Positions 9,529 to 17,995 of a DNA stretch of 64,000 nt are shown here, one piece after another. Where the stretch lies: assembly GCF_001541345.2 (NCBI RefSeq), contig NZ_LMVL02000001.1, positions 434,001 through 498,000 on the forward strand, read 5' to 3'. Within the stretch, counting starts at the first letter, position 1. The number at the start of each line of letters is the position of its first letter. A model generated the notes under the pieces. That model saw only the letters and a program-made list of their open reading frames with translations. It was not told the origin of the DNA and did not search any database. The position numbers and the translations under genes are program-made. This DNA is from Gillisella vitis (GTDB taxonomy: Bacteria > Pseudomonadota > Alphaproteobacteria > Rhizobiales > Rhizobiaceae).

Positions 9529-10365
9529 TCAGTCCCCTTGCTGGTGGCGCCACCGCTTTTCACTGGACAGCCGGGTCACGAACTCAAGCAAGGCCTGCAC
9601 TGCGGGGTTCTGTGCTGAAAGGATCTGATCGGATGTGCTGATCAGCGTGACGGCGGCCTCGGCCTCTCCCTGCCAGTTGGTGATAGGCGCCGCCACCGCG
9701 CGCAGTCCCGGGACGAAACGTCCGTCGATCGTGGCAAAGCCGTCGCGTCTGATCGTCTCGATCATCCGTTCGACGCTGCCGACGCTGAGGTCAAGGTCCG
9801 GCCAGCTCAACCCGTTTTCCAGGGCTCTTTCCACTTCCAGGCTGAGACGTGCCGAGGTCACCTGCCGGGGAAGGAAGGCGAGCAGTATCCTTCCGCTTGC
9901 AGATGTCAGAAGCGGAAGGGTGCTCCCGAGACCGAAGGAGGTGACCATCGGGCTTGGCGCCCGGCACCAGCGGATCACGGTTGCGCCATTATTGCCCCAG
10001 ACGCTCAGCAGCACCGTTATGCCGGTCTGTCCGGCCAGTTCAGGCAGTTCATCAGCCGCAAGGCTGACCATGTCATTGCGGGCGAGTGCGGCAAGCCCGA
10101 GCGTTGCTGTCGAAGGGCCGAGCTCGTAACGCCCTGATTTTACCGTCTGTTTTACGAGACCCGCATGTATGAAGCTGGCCAGATACCGGTGCACCTTGCT
10201 GGACGGCATGGAGACGGCGCGGGCAAGATCGACCAGCGCGACCGGCCCATCGAAATCGCCCAGGGCACGCAAGACAACCAGCGCGGCATCCAGCGCTTGA
10301 ATGCCGCCTCGGGCATTCCCATTGCCTGTAGCGTCCATTTCGTTGTCATCTGAGATTTCGCTCAT
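9529..10365 (-). CDS. IclR-family transcriptional regulator
   Basis: The 278-residue protein has an N-terminal winged helix-turn-helix (about 25-90; ALVDLARAVSMPSSKVHRYLASF) and a C-terminal IclR effector domain with PLLTSASGRILLAF. The start at 10365 is chosen because its ATG overlaps the thioesterase stop as ATGA. It is translationally coupled to the thioesterase and lies between the dioxygenase pair and the divergent hydroxylase gene, so it is the obvious local regulator. Its candidate operators are the TTGC-N7-GCAA sites at 7732 and 10784. The effector could be salicylate, gentisate or a CoA ester, which the sequence does not show. Confidence 0.88.
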   Translation of the reverse strand: MSEISDDNEMDATGNGNARGGIQALDAALVVLRALGDFDGPVALVDLARAVSMPSSKVHRYLASFIHAGLVKQTVKSGRYELGPSTATLGLAALARNDMVSLAADELPELAGQTGITVLLSVWGNNGATVIRWCRAPSPMVTSFGLGSTLPLLTSASGRILLAFLPRQVTSARLSLEVERALENGLSWPDLDLSVGSVERMIETIRRDGFATIDGRFVPGLRAVAAPITNWQGEAEAAVTLISTSDQILSAQNPAVQALLEFVTRLSSEKRWRHQQGD

Positions 10366-10763
10366 GCCATACGCCTTTTGAAATCCTCCGCAATCGGGAC
10401 GCTGCGCAACCCGTCTTTCGTCACCACTGCCCATGCACGGACTTCATAGCCTTCCGCTACAAGCTTTTCACCGCATAACAGACGATATTCGACACGTAAA
10501 CGCTTCTCCTCCCAGGACGAGATATGCGCTTCCACCCGAAGCCGGTCGTCATAGCGTGCCGGAGCGCGAAAGCGCATGCCCGAATCCACCAGGGGCGTCA
10601 CCGCCCCGAACTCCGCCTGGTTCTGTCGCTGGCCAAAGCCTCGAGATTTCAGGAAGCGCTGGAAGGTGCAGTCCAGCCAATAGAAATAGTTGGGATAGAA
10701 GACAATTCCCGCCTCATCGCAATCGCCCCACTCCACTTCATACTCCGTTTCGAATGCCGTCAT
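10362..10763 (-). CDS. Acyl-CoA thioesterase, 4-hydroxybenzoyl-CoA thioesterase type
   Basis: The 133-residue hot-dog protein carries EWGDCDEAGIVFYPNYF at 11-27. The second Asp of GDCD (Asp16) matches the catalytic Asp17 of Pseudomonas 4-hydroxybenzoyl-CoA thioesterase. The ATG at 10763 is preferred over a GTG at 10772 because GGAG sits 8 nt upstream of it. In a salicylyl-CoA pathway this enzyme would hydrolyse gentisyl-CoA (5-hydroxysalicylyl-CoA) to gentisate, feeding the dioxygenase. It forms a two-gene unit with iclR and is divergent from the hydroxylase gene. The substrate assignment is inferred from context. Confidence 0.8.
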   Translation of the reverse strand: MTAFETEYEVEWGDCDEAGIVFYPNYFYWLDCTFQRFLKSRGFGQRQNQAEFGAVTPLVDSGMRFRAPARYDDRLRVEAHISSWEEKRLRVEYRLLCGEKLVAEGYEVRAWAVVTKDGLRSVPIAEDFKRRMA

Positions 10764-10783
10764 AAATTTCACTCCATAAAATC

Positions 10784-10802
10784 TATTGCACTATACGCAA
10801 TA
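10784..10802. promoter_or_regulatory. Candidate IclR operator in the divergent promoter
   Basis: TATTGC-N7-GCAATA, a 6-bp arm inverted repeat, is centred in the 81-bp gap between the thioesterase start (10763) and the hydroxylase start (10845). It shares the TTGC-N7-GCAA core with the site before the dioxygenase gene. Confidence 0.5.
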
Positions 10803-10844
10803 ATCGGTATCTTGGCAAAAGATAATCCTGCATGGAGGAACAGC

Positions 10845-11987
10845 ATGAGCCGGATCGCAGTTCTCGGAGGAGGGCCGGGAGGCCTGTATTTCGCCTATCT
10901 CTGGAAGACCCGGCATCCCGATGACTATGTCGAGCTGATAGAGCAGAACCCGGAAGGTGCAACCTTCGGCTTCGGTGTGGTGTTTTCGGCACGTGCCATG
11001 GACTTTCTTCGGGCCGACGATCCCGAAACTGCCGATGCGATTACCGCACGTATGGAGACCTGGTCCGACATGACGCTGGTACACCGGGGCGAGATAACGA
11101 CGATCGACGGCGTCGGATTTTCTGCAATCGGTCGGCTCGAGCTACTCGTTCTATTGACGCAGCGTGCGCGTGACGCAGGTGTCGTCCTGTCGTTTGCAAA
11201 GACGCTGCATTCTGTTGATGAGCTGGTCGATTTCGATCTGGTTGTGGCCGCCGATGGTGTGAATTCCCTCGTGCGCCGCAGTTTCGAAGGTGACTTCCAG
11301 ACCTCGATTTCCTATCTCGACGAGAAATTTGCCTGGTTTGGCACGACCAAACGGTTCGAAACGCTGACTCAGACATTCGTTGAGACCGAGTTCGGCACCT
11401 TCAACGCCCATCACTATCGCTATTCGCCGAGCATGAGCACATTCATCGTGGAATGTGATCGGCCAAGCTGGCTGAAAGCTGGTTTCGATCATCTTGGGCC
11501 AGAGGCCATGAAGGCGAAGTGCGCGGACATCTTCGCGGATGTGCTGGATGGCCACAGTCTCGTCGCCAACAAGTCCAACTGGCGTAACTTTCCCTGGATC
11601 TGGAATGATCGATGGTCGCATCGCAACATGGTGTTGATCGGTGATGCGCTGCACACCGCCCATTATTCGATCGGTTCCGGCACGCGCCTTGCTTTGGAAG
11701 ACGTCCTGGCACTGATCAAGGCGTTGGAGGCCCATCCGGGCCAGATCCGTGATGCGCTGGAGGCCTATCAGGCACAGCGTCAGCCGGTGGTGGGGAAACT
11801 GGTACGCGCCGCCCGCGATAGTGCGTCCTGGTATGCGGATTTTCCGCGCCACATGGCACTGGCTCCGATGGATTTCGCCTACAGCTACATCACCCGCTCA
11901 GGCCGGGTCGATGATGAACGTCTCAGAGCCATGTCGTCTGGCTTCATGCAGCGCTATGACGCACTGCGTCCCCGGCCTGCGGCCTGA
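10845..11987 (+). CDS. FAD-dependent aryl-CoA hydroxylase (salicylyl-CoA 5-hydroxylase type)
   Basis: The 380-residue single-component flavin hydroxylase has GGGPGG at 8-13 for the FAD ADP moiety, DLVVAADGVNSLVR in the middle (DG motif) and VLIGDALHTAHYSIGSGTRLALED (GD motif) near 260-285. The ATG at 10845 has GGAGG 7 nt upstream. Its relatives hydroxylate aryl-CoA esters such as salicylyl-CoA and 2-aminobenzoyl-CoA. The neighbours (CoA ligase, hot-dog thioesterase, gentisate dioxygenase) point to salicylyl-CoA to gentisyl-CoA, as in the Streptomyces WA46 sdg pathway. The ligase gene follows after 15 nt. Confidence 0.8.
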   Translation: MSRIAVLGGGPGGLYFAYLWKTRHPDDYVELIEQNPEGATFGFGVVFSARAMDFLRADDPETADAITARMETWSDMTLVHRGEITTIDGVGFSAIGRLELLVLLTQRARDAGVVLSFAKTLHSVDELVDFDLVVAADGVNSLVRRSFEGDFQTSISYLDEKFAWFGTTKRFETLTQTFVETEFGTFNAHHYRYSPSMSTFIVECDRPSWLKAGFDHLGPEAMKAKCADIFADVLDGHSLVANKSNWRNFPWIWNDRWSHRNMVLIGDALHTAHYSIGSGTRLALEDVLALIKALEAHPGQIRDALEAYQAQRQPVVGKLVRAARDSASWYADFPRHMALAPMDFAYSYITRSGRVDDERLRAMSSGFMQRYDALRPRPAA

Positions 11988-12002
11988 ATGGAGGAGGGAG
12001 GA

Positions 12003-12290
12003 ATGACTATTCAAGCCAAGGTTCATGCCACGGATGTGCCGACAGTGGGCGACAGCGTGCCGCGTGATGCGCAAGGTGCCCGCGAAATCGGTTTCGAACT
12101 GCCGGACATCTACAATGCCAGCGCGATCCTGTTCGACAATCTGGCACGCGGGCGGGCGGATCATGTTGCCGTCACCGGTCCCGCAGGCACGCGGACTTAT
12201 GCCGAACTCTGCGCCGAGGCGTGTCGCTTCGGCAACGCTCTCCTGGGGGCAGAATTGACCAGCGGCGATCGGGTTCTTCTGTTCCTCGAT
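12003..12290 (+). pseudogene. Aryl-CoA ligase (salicylyl-CoA synthetase type), truncated by IS21
   Basis: Only the first 96 codons remain. They show the N-terminal pattern of the benzoate/salicylate-CoA ligase group (LPDIYNASAILFDNLARG, then TYAELCAEACRFGNAL and GDRVLLFLDC), and then the frame runs into the IS21 end. The ATG at 12003 has GGAGGGAGG upstream. No ligase sequence is found on the far side of the element, so the rest was deleted rather than simply split. This should block CoA activation of salicylate unless another ligase substitutes. Confidence 0.82.
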
Positions 12291-12402
12291 TGTTGGTTTC
12301 CACGCGGAACTGAGCCGGTTAGGCGGATAATTTCCATTGAGAATTGAGCCATGTGAACCTTCCCCCAACGCGGTGAGCGACGGGGGCAACGGAGTGATCC
12401 AC

Positions 12403-13923
12403 ATGGGACTTTTAAATATTATTCGTCGGATGGCGCTGCGCGAGAAGCAGTTGATCCGCGAGATCAGCCGGCGCACTGGGCTGTCACGCAACACGATCGC
12501 GAAGTATTTGAGCGCTGGTGCGATTGAGCCGACGTTCACGGTACCGGAACGACCGAGCAAGCTTGATCCTTTTGCCGACAAACTTTCTGGCTGGCTGAAG
12601 ACCGAGGCAGGGCGGTCGCGCAAGCAGCGCCGAACGCTGAAGCAGCTTCATGCGGATCTGGTGGTTCTCGGTTTTACCGGCTCTTATGGCCGGGTCGCTG
12701 CTTTCGCGCGTGAGTGGCGGGCTGACCAGCAGACGGCGGGGCGGGGTATATTTGTTCCGCTGTCTTTCCGTCCCGGTGAAGCGTTCCAGTTCGATTGGAG
12801 TGAAGACTATGCCGTCATTGGTGGCGAGCGAGTGAAGCTACAGGTGGCGCATATGAAACTGTCGCACAGTCGGGCTTTTCTGGTCAGGGCCTACCTGCTG
12901 CAAACGCACGAGATGCTCTTCGACGCCCACTGGCACGGCTTCCGGGTCTTCGGCGGCGTACCAGGTCGCGGCATCTACGATAACATGAAAACGGCGGTCG
13001 ATCGTGTCGGTCGGGGCAAGGAGCGGCAGGTCAACGTCCGCTTCCTGGCGATGACGAACCACTACGTCTTTGCACCTGAGTTTTGCAATCCGGCGGCCGG
13101 CTGGGAGAAAGGTCAGGTCGAAAAGAACGTTCAAGATGCTCGTCCCCGACTGTGGCAACAGATGCCGGACTTTGCGGACCTTGCGGCATTGAACACCTGG
13201 CTGGAACAGCATTGCCACGACCTGTGGCGGGAGACGCCGCACGGTGCCTTGCCCGGCACGATTGCCGATGTTTGGGCTGGTGAGCGGGCATCCTTGATGG
13301 CGCTTCCAACCGCATTTGACGGCTTCGTCGAACAAAGCAAGCGTGTGTCGCCAACGTGCCTGGTCACCTTCGAGCGTCATCGCTACAGCGTGCCAGCATC
13401 TTTTGCCAACCGCCCGGTTAGCCTGCGGATTTATCCCGAACGGCTGGTCGTTGTGGCGGAGGGCAATGTGTTATGCGAACACGTGCGGATCATTGAGCGC
13501 GATCATCACAAGCCACCGAGAACGATTTACGACTGGCGGCACTACCTTGCCGTCATCCAGCGCAAACCTGGTGCACTGCGCAATGGCGCCCCTTTCCTGG
13601 AATTGCCGCTGGCCTTTCGACAGTTGCAGGCGCAGATGCTGCGCCGCCCCGGCGGTGATCGAGAAATGGCCGATATCCTTGCTCTTGTCCTTCAGCACGA
13701 CGAACAGGTGGTCGTCAGGGCTGTGGAAATGGCCTTGGATGCAGGTGTGGCGACCAAGACGCATGTGCTGAACCTGCTGCATCGGCTGATCGACGGTAAG
13801 ACGACTGACGGCCCTGACATCGATACGCCACAGGCGCTGACCTTGCTTTGCGAACCTAAAGCCAATGTAGAGCGCTACGATGGTCTGCGCGTCCAAATCG
13901 CGGGAGGTCGCCATGCGTCATGA
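12403..13923 (+). CDS. istA: IS21-family transposase IstA
   Basis: The 506-residue protein has an N-terminal helix-turn-helix (MALREKQLIREISRRTGLSR, NTIAKYL), then the DDE integrase core with FQFDWSEDYAVIGG (first Asp) and GIYDNMKTAVDRV (second Asp), and a C-terminal beta-barrel region. It catalyses strand transfer of the element together with IstB. The frame is intact. The start at 12403 is chosen over an upstream in-frame ATG because homologues begin MGLLNIIRRMALREK. Its 3' end overlaps istB by 11 nt. Confidence 0.92.
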   Translation: MGLLNIIRRMALREKQLIREISRRTGLSRNTIAKYLSAGAIEPTFTVPERPSKLDPFADKLSGWLKTEAGRSRKQRRTLKQLHADLVVLGFTGSYGRVAAFAREWRADQQTAGRGIFVPLSFRPGEAFQFDWSEDYAVIGGERVKLQVAHMKLSHSRAFLVRAYLLQTHEMLFDAHWHGFRVFGGVPGRGIYDNMKTAVDRVGRGKERQVNVRFLAMTNHYVFAPEFCNPAAGWEKGQVEKNVQDARPRLWQQMPDFADLAALNTWLEQHCHDLWRETPHGALPGTIADVWAGERASLMALPTAFDGFVEQSKRVSPTCLVTFERHRYSVPASFANRPVSLRIYPERLVVVAEGNVLCEHVRIIERDHHKPPRTIYDWRHYLAVIQRKPGALRNGAPFLELPLAFRQLQAQMLRRPGGDREMADILALVLQHDEQVVVRAVEMALDAGVATKTHVLNLLHRLIDGKTTDGPDIDTPQALTLLCEPKANVERYDGLRVQIAGGRHAS

Positions 13924-14706
13924 TCCCGCAAGCGCTGCCGTCGTCATCATGCTGCGTAGCCTGAAGATGTATGGCATGGCTCAGGCCGTCACGGACCTGA
14001 TCGAGCAAGGGGCTCCAGCCTTTGATGCGGCCGTGCCGATCTTGTCCCAGTTACTGAAGGCTGAATTGGCTGAACGTGAGGTCCGCTCCATCGCATATCA
14101 CATGAAGGCTGCTCGCTTTCCTGCGTACAAAGACATCTCCGGCTTCGACTTCGCCGCCAGCGAGATCAACGAAGCGACGGTGCGCCAATTGCATCGGTGC
14201 GAGTTCATGGACGAAGCCCAGAATATCGTGCTCGTCGGCGGACCGGGCACAGGCAAAACACATGTTGCGACCGCTCTCGGTGTCCAGGCAATCGAGCATC
14301 ATCGCCGGAAGGTCCGCTTTTTCTCGACGATCGAACTGGTCAACGCACTCGAACAGGAGAAGGCCAAGGGCAAGGCAGGTCAGATTGCCGAGACGCTGGT
14401 TCGCCTCGATCTGCTGATCCTGGATGAGCTCGGATACCTTCCGTTCAGCGCTTCAGGCGGAGCGCTGCTGTTCCACCTGTTAAGCAAGCTTTATGAGCGC
14501 ACCAGCGTCATCATCACCACCAACCTCAGCTTCAGCGAATGGGCAACTGTCTTCGGCGACGCCAAAATGCGACCGCTTTGCTCGACCGCCTGACCCATCG
14601 TTGCCGCATCCTGGAAACCGGTAACGACAGCTTCCGATTCAAGGCCAGTTCGGCCGCAGCGGCACAGAAGAGAGGAGAAAAGGCAAGCCTCTTGACCAAA
14701 GCCTGA
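13913..14706 (+). pseudogene. istB: IS21 helper ATPase IstB, frameshifted
   Basis: This AAA+/DnaA-like helper ATPase has Walker A GGPGTGKTH near residue 107 and Walker B LLILDELGYLPF near 170. The frame breaks at about 14568: ATGCGACC appears where the family has ATG-ACG-ACC (one base missing), giving an early stop at 14593. The other frame continues TALLDRLTHRCRILETGN through SLLTKA to a stop at 14706. The copy therefore lacks its normal C-terminus and the element is probably not autonomous. A sequencing slip is possible but not indicated. Confidence 0.85.
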
Positions 14707-14778
14707 TCAGAAAACCATACTTAGAGCTGGCTCACTTCTCGGTGGAAAAACCGGCTCAGTTCCGCGCGAAAACCTACA

Positions 14779-15211
14779 CGCCTGAGCATTGAGAGCGGCA
14801 ATTCCGCCCTCCGTGGCTTCATTGTTGGGTGGTTCGAAATGGATATTGATTGCTTGATGCCGCAGCAGCTTGCCAGACCGAATTCTGTGATCTTCCGGCG
14901 CTTAACCACAGCAAAATCGGCGCTAATGAAATCGGCAATGCGGTAGTCAAAACCTCCCGCATATCTTGAATATTTGGACAGATGATTACGGGATCGACCG
15001 AGGCTCGAGGCAAGGAACCTCGTCAATCAGACGACAGATTCAAAGATCGATGCGCAAGTTCTCAACTGGATGCCTAAACTTAGCCGTGCCGAGTTCAGGC
15101 GCGTTGCATGAAAATCCAAAGGGGGAGAGTTATCTCGCCCAAAGCCTCATTCCTGCAACGCTGCCCCTTTTTCGCATGCTCTCGTTGATGCCGCAGAGCC
15201 GTGAAAAAATA
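14779..15211. other. Gap between IS21 and the alcohol dehydrogenase
   Basis: No intact gene is visible. A minus-strand stretch ending at the IS21 boundary (GGFDYRIADFISADFAVVKRRK at 14840-14960) could be the remnant of a coding sequence cut by the element, but I do not recognise it. The weak terminator-like hairpin at 15121-15140 lies here. Confidence 0.4.
15112..15140 (-). terminator. Possible terminator of the benzyl alcohol/benzoate operon
   Basis: On the minus strand GGGCGAG-ATAACT-CTCCCCC (one mismatch in a 7-bp stem) is followed by TTTGGATTTT, about 70 nt after the alcohol dehydrogenase stop. It is the right place for an operon end but the stem is short. Confidence 0.35.
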
Positions 15212-16342
15212 TCAAGCAACCGGCATGCGCAAGATTGCCTTTAGCGTCACACCGCTTTCACTATCTTTTACCGCCTGATTAATGTCGGCCAGAGGATAGA
15301 ACTTGACCAGTTTATCAAAGGGGAAGCGCCCCTGACGGTGAAGCTCTACAAGTTGCGGAATAAAGATCTTTGGCACGCTGTCGCCTTCCACAATGCCGCG
15401 AATGCTGCGCCCGTTGAGCAGCAGGGTGTTGACATCAAACTCGGCCTTGGTGCCAAGTTTTGGTGCGCCAACCACACCAATCATCCCCAACAGGCCAAGT
15501 GTTTCAATGCCTTGCGCCAAAACCTCAGGGCGACCTGTGGATTCGAGCGCAAAATTGACGCCCGTTCCGGTGATGTCTCTCACCGCCTCGACCATATCCT
15601 GTTCGCGGCTGTTGACCACATGGGTCGCGCCGAGTTCCAAGGCCAGCTGAAGGCGCGATGGCACCACATCAACGGCGATAATGGTGGTGGCACCCACAAT
15701 TCGGGCGGCCATAATGGCGCTGAGGCCCACCGCACCCGCGCCAAAGCTTACAAAGCTTGATCCCGCAGTGACCTTCAGCGCGTTGATCACCGCGCCGGCA
15801 CCCGTCTGGATGCCGCAGCCAAGCGGGCCGAGAAGGTCAAGCGGCGCGTCCTTCGGCACTTTCACCGTATTGTTCTCTTCTGCGAGCGCATAGGTGGCGA
15901 AAGAAGACTGCGCGAAAAAGTGGTCGTGCAACGCTTTTCCGTCTGCATCGCGGATGGCCGTTTCGCCATTGGCATCGGTTCCGCCAAAGTTTCGCCCATA
16001 AAAATGGGTGCAATAGGCACCATCGCCTTCGGTGCAAGTGTTGCAATGGCCGCAGGCCCCATAGGTCAGCACCACATGGTCGCCCGGCTGAATGGTTTTA
16101 ACATTCGGCCCGACCTTTTCGACAATGCCGGACCCTTCATGGCCCAGCACCGCAGGCAGTGGCACGGGATAATATTGGTCGCGCACGATGAGATCGGTGT
16201 GGCACAAGCCGGTGGCAACAACCCGCACAAGAACTTCGCTTCCCTTTGGGTCACGAATGTCACCCTTTTCAATGGTAAAGGCCGCCCCTTGGGCGCGGGT
16301 GACGGCAGCGGTGATTTCGGTGCATTGAAGTCTCAGGTTCAT
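15212..16342 (-). CDS. NAD-dependent aryl (benzyl) alcohol dehydrogenase, XylB/AreB type
   Basis: This zinc MDR-family dehydrogenase of ~376 residues has the catalytic-zinc motifs GLCHTD and GHEGSG, the structural-zinc segment CGHCNTCTEGDGAYC and the Rossmann motif FGAGAVGLSA. Family members oxidise benzyl alcohol to benzaldehyde. GGAGGA sits 7 nt before the second of two adjacent ATGs, so I start at 16342 (16345 is possible). It is the last gene of the minus-strand block, 29-32 nt after the aldehyde dehydrogenase. Together the two would convert benzyl alcohol to benzoate for BenABCD. Confidence 0.88.
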   Translation of the reverse strand: MNLRLQCTEITAAVTRAQGAAFTIEKGDIRDPKGSEVLVRVVATGLCHTDLIVRDQYYPVPLPAVLGHEGSGIVEKVGPNVKTIQPGDHVVLTYGACGHCNTCTEGDGAYCTHFYGRNFGGTDANGETAIRDADGKALHDHFFAQSSFATYALAEENNTVKVPKDAPLDLLGPLGCGIQTGAGAVINALKVTAGSSFVSFGAGAVGLSAIMAARIVGATTIIAVDVVPSRLQLALELGATHVVNSREQDMVEAVRDITGTGVNFALESTGRPEVLAQGIETLGLLGMIGVVGAPKLGTKAEFDVNTLLLNGRSIRGIVEGDSVPKIFIPQLVELHRQGRFPFDKLVKFYPLADINQAVKDSESGVTLKAILRMPVA

Positions 16343-16374
16343 CATAATCTCCTCCTATAACAATAAGCAACCTA

Positions 16375-17841
16375 TCAAAGCGGATAGGCGGGCGCATCAG
16401 CCTTGATGGTGACCCACTGCCATTGTGTGAATTCCTCCCAATTCGCAGGCCCGCCGATGCTGGTACCATTGCCCGAAGCACCAACGCCACCGAAGGGGTT
16501 GATGACCTCATCATTCACCGTCGCATCATTAATGTGCAGCAGACCCACATTGAGCCGTTCGCCAATGGCCAGTGCCCGGCCAATGGAGCGCGACACGATG
16601 GCACCCGACAGGCCGTAATCGGTGTCATTGGCAAGGGCGATGGCGTCTTCGTCTTTATCAAACACCGTCACCACGGCGACCGGGCCGAAGATCTCCTCAT
16701 GGAAGGCCGGATTATCGCGGCTCACGCCTGCAAGAACTGTGGGTTGGAAATACAGTTCGTCATGGCCTCCACCTGTGACCACTTCAGCACCACCGGCAAC
16801 GGCCGCGTCAACGATCCGCGCCGCATGATCCAGCTGGGCTTGGTTGATCAAAGGCCCAAGCGCCACTTGCCCGCTGGCCGGATCGCCTGACGGCATGGCG
16901 CTCGCATGGTCCGCCAGCTTGCCGATAAACTCTTTTGCGATGCCAGACTGAACCAAAATACGACCTGCCGACATGCAGATCTGCCCTTGATGGAGATAGG
17001 TGCTCCACACGGCATTTTTAACGGCAAGATCCAGATCGGCGTCATCCAAGACGATGAAAGAGTTTTTACCGCCAAGCTCCAGCGATACTTTTTTGAGATT
17101 GCGCCCTGCGGCCTCACCCACTTTGCGGCCTGCCGCGGTTGAGCCGGTAAACTGGATCATGCCAATATCGGGCGCATCACACAGGGCGGCCCCGGCGGCA
17201 CCATCGCCGGGCAATACCGATAAAATACCAGCGGGCAGGCCTGCTTCTTCAAACAGACGTGCAATCACATGGCCACCGCAAATCGCAGTGCGTGGATCGG
17301 GCTTCAAAACCACGCCATTGCCCACGGCTATGGCAGGGGCAACCGCGCGCATGGCCAAATAGAGTGGAAAATTAAACGGCGAAATCACCCCGACGACACC
17401 AATCGCGCGGCGGCGCGCAAGGTTGAGACGGCCCGGCTGGGTCGGCAAAACCTGACCCGCTGCTTGCGATGGCATGGCCGACGCCTCATACAGCGCCTTG
17501 ATCGTCAGGGCGACCTCAAAGCCCGCCTTAGGCGCGATCGAGCCGGATTCGCGCACGATCCAGTCCACAATCTCATCGCGATTGTTTTCTGCTATGCGGG
17601 CGGCGTTGCGCAATATTTCGGCGCGCTGCTCATAGGGGGTTGCGGCCCATGCAGGTTGGGCCTTGCGGGCCGTGGCGGCAGCCCCAACAATGTCTTGCGC
17701 TGTCGCCATGGCAATCTGGCCGAGTGTTTTGCCGGTTGCCGTCTCAACACTGTCTTGTGCCTTGCTCAAGCTTTTCCAGCCGCCGTCAAAGGCAACACCT
17801 TTGAGATGCTCAGGCTTGATAAAGGGTATGGATGAGGTCAT
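16375..17841 (-). CDS. Benzaldehyde dehydrogenase, XylC/AreC type
   Basis: The 488-residue aldehyde dehydrogenase has ISPFNFPLYLAMR (NAD-binding region), the general-base Glu in SLELGGKNSFIVLDDAD and the nucleophilic Cys in HQGQICMSAGR. Sequence style and context fit the benzaldehyde/salicylaldehyde group. The start is MTSSIPF at 17841 with AGGGAG upstream; an extended open frame to 17931 lacks family similarity. It lies 154 nt downstream of the transporter gene, where a small hairpin (GCCAGG-N7-CCTGGC, 17870-17888) may adjust expression. Its product is benzoate, the substrate of the benABC enzymes. Confidence 0.87.
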   Translation of the reverse strand: MTSSIPFIKPEHLKGVAFDGGWKSLSKAQDSVETATGKTLGQIAMATAQDIVGAAATARKAQPAWAATPYEQRAEILRNAARIAENNRDEIVDWIVRESGSIAPKAGFEVALTIKALYEASAMPSQAAGQVLPTQPGRLNLARRRAIGVVGVISPFNFPLYLAMRAVAPAIAVGNGVVLKPDPRTAICGGHVIARLFEEAGLPAGILSVLPGDGAAGAALCDAPDIGMIQFTGSTAAGRKVGEAAGRNLKKVSLELGGKNSFIVLDDADLDLAVKNAVWSTYLHQGQICMSAGRILVQSGIAKEFIGKLADHASAMPSGDPASGQVALGPLINQAQLDHAARIVDAAVAGGAEVVTGGGHDELYFQPTVLAGVSRDNPAFHEEIFGPVAVVTVFDKDEDAIALANDTDYGLSGAIVSRSIGRALAIGERLNVGLLHINDATVNDEVINPFGGVGASGNGTSIGGPANWEEFTQWQWVTIKADAPAYPL

Positions 17842-17995
17842 TGCGGTTTGCTCCCTATGGATTGAGTGAGCCAGGCTTATCCCCTGGCGCACCATCAATG
17901 CGGTAATGAAGGCGATATCCCGACCCCTCAAGAAAGGTCACGATCCGTATTCCCCTGGTTTTGAGAGATATTCGCACCGGGCATCGCGGTTGCGG

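Larger units (their letters stand above)
12291..14778 (+). mobile_element. IS21-family insertion sequence
   Basis: The 2488-bp element is bounded by inverted ends of about 30 bp beginning TGTTGG on the left and ending CCTACA on the right; both ends share CGCGGAACTGAGCCGGTT. It encodes istA and istB in the usual overlapping order. No direct target repeat is seen (left flank TCCTCGAT, right flank CGCCTGAG), consistent with a deletion next to the element. A nearly identical solo left end lies at 31902-31941. Confidence 0.88.

Noticed and set aside
11151..11852. Minus-strand ORF of 233 codons opposite the flavin hydroxylase
   Set aside because: Shadow of a clear FAD hydroxylase with intact motifs on the plus strand.
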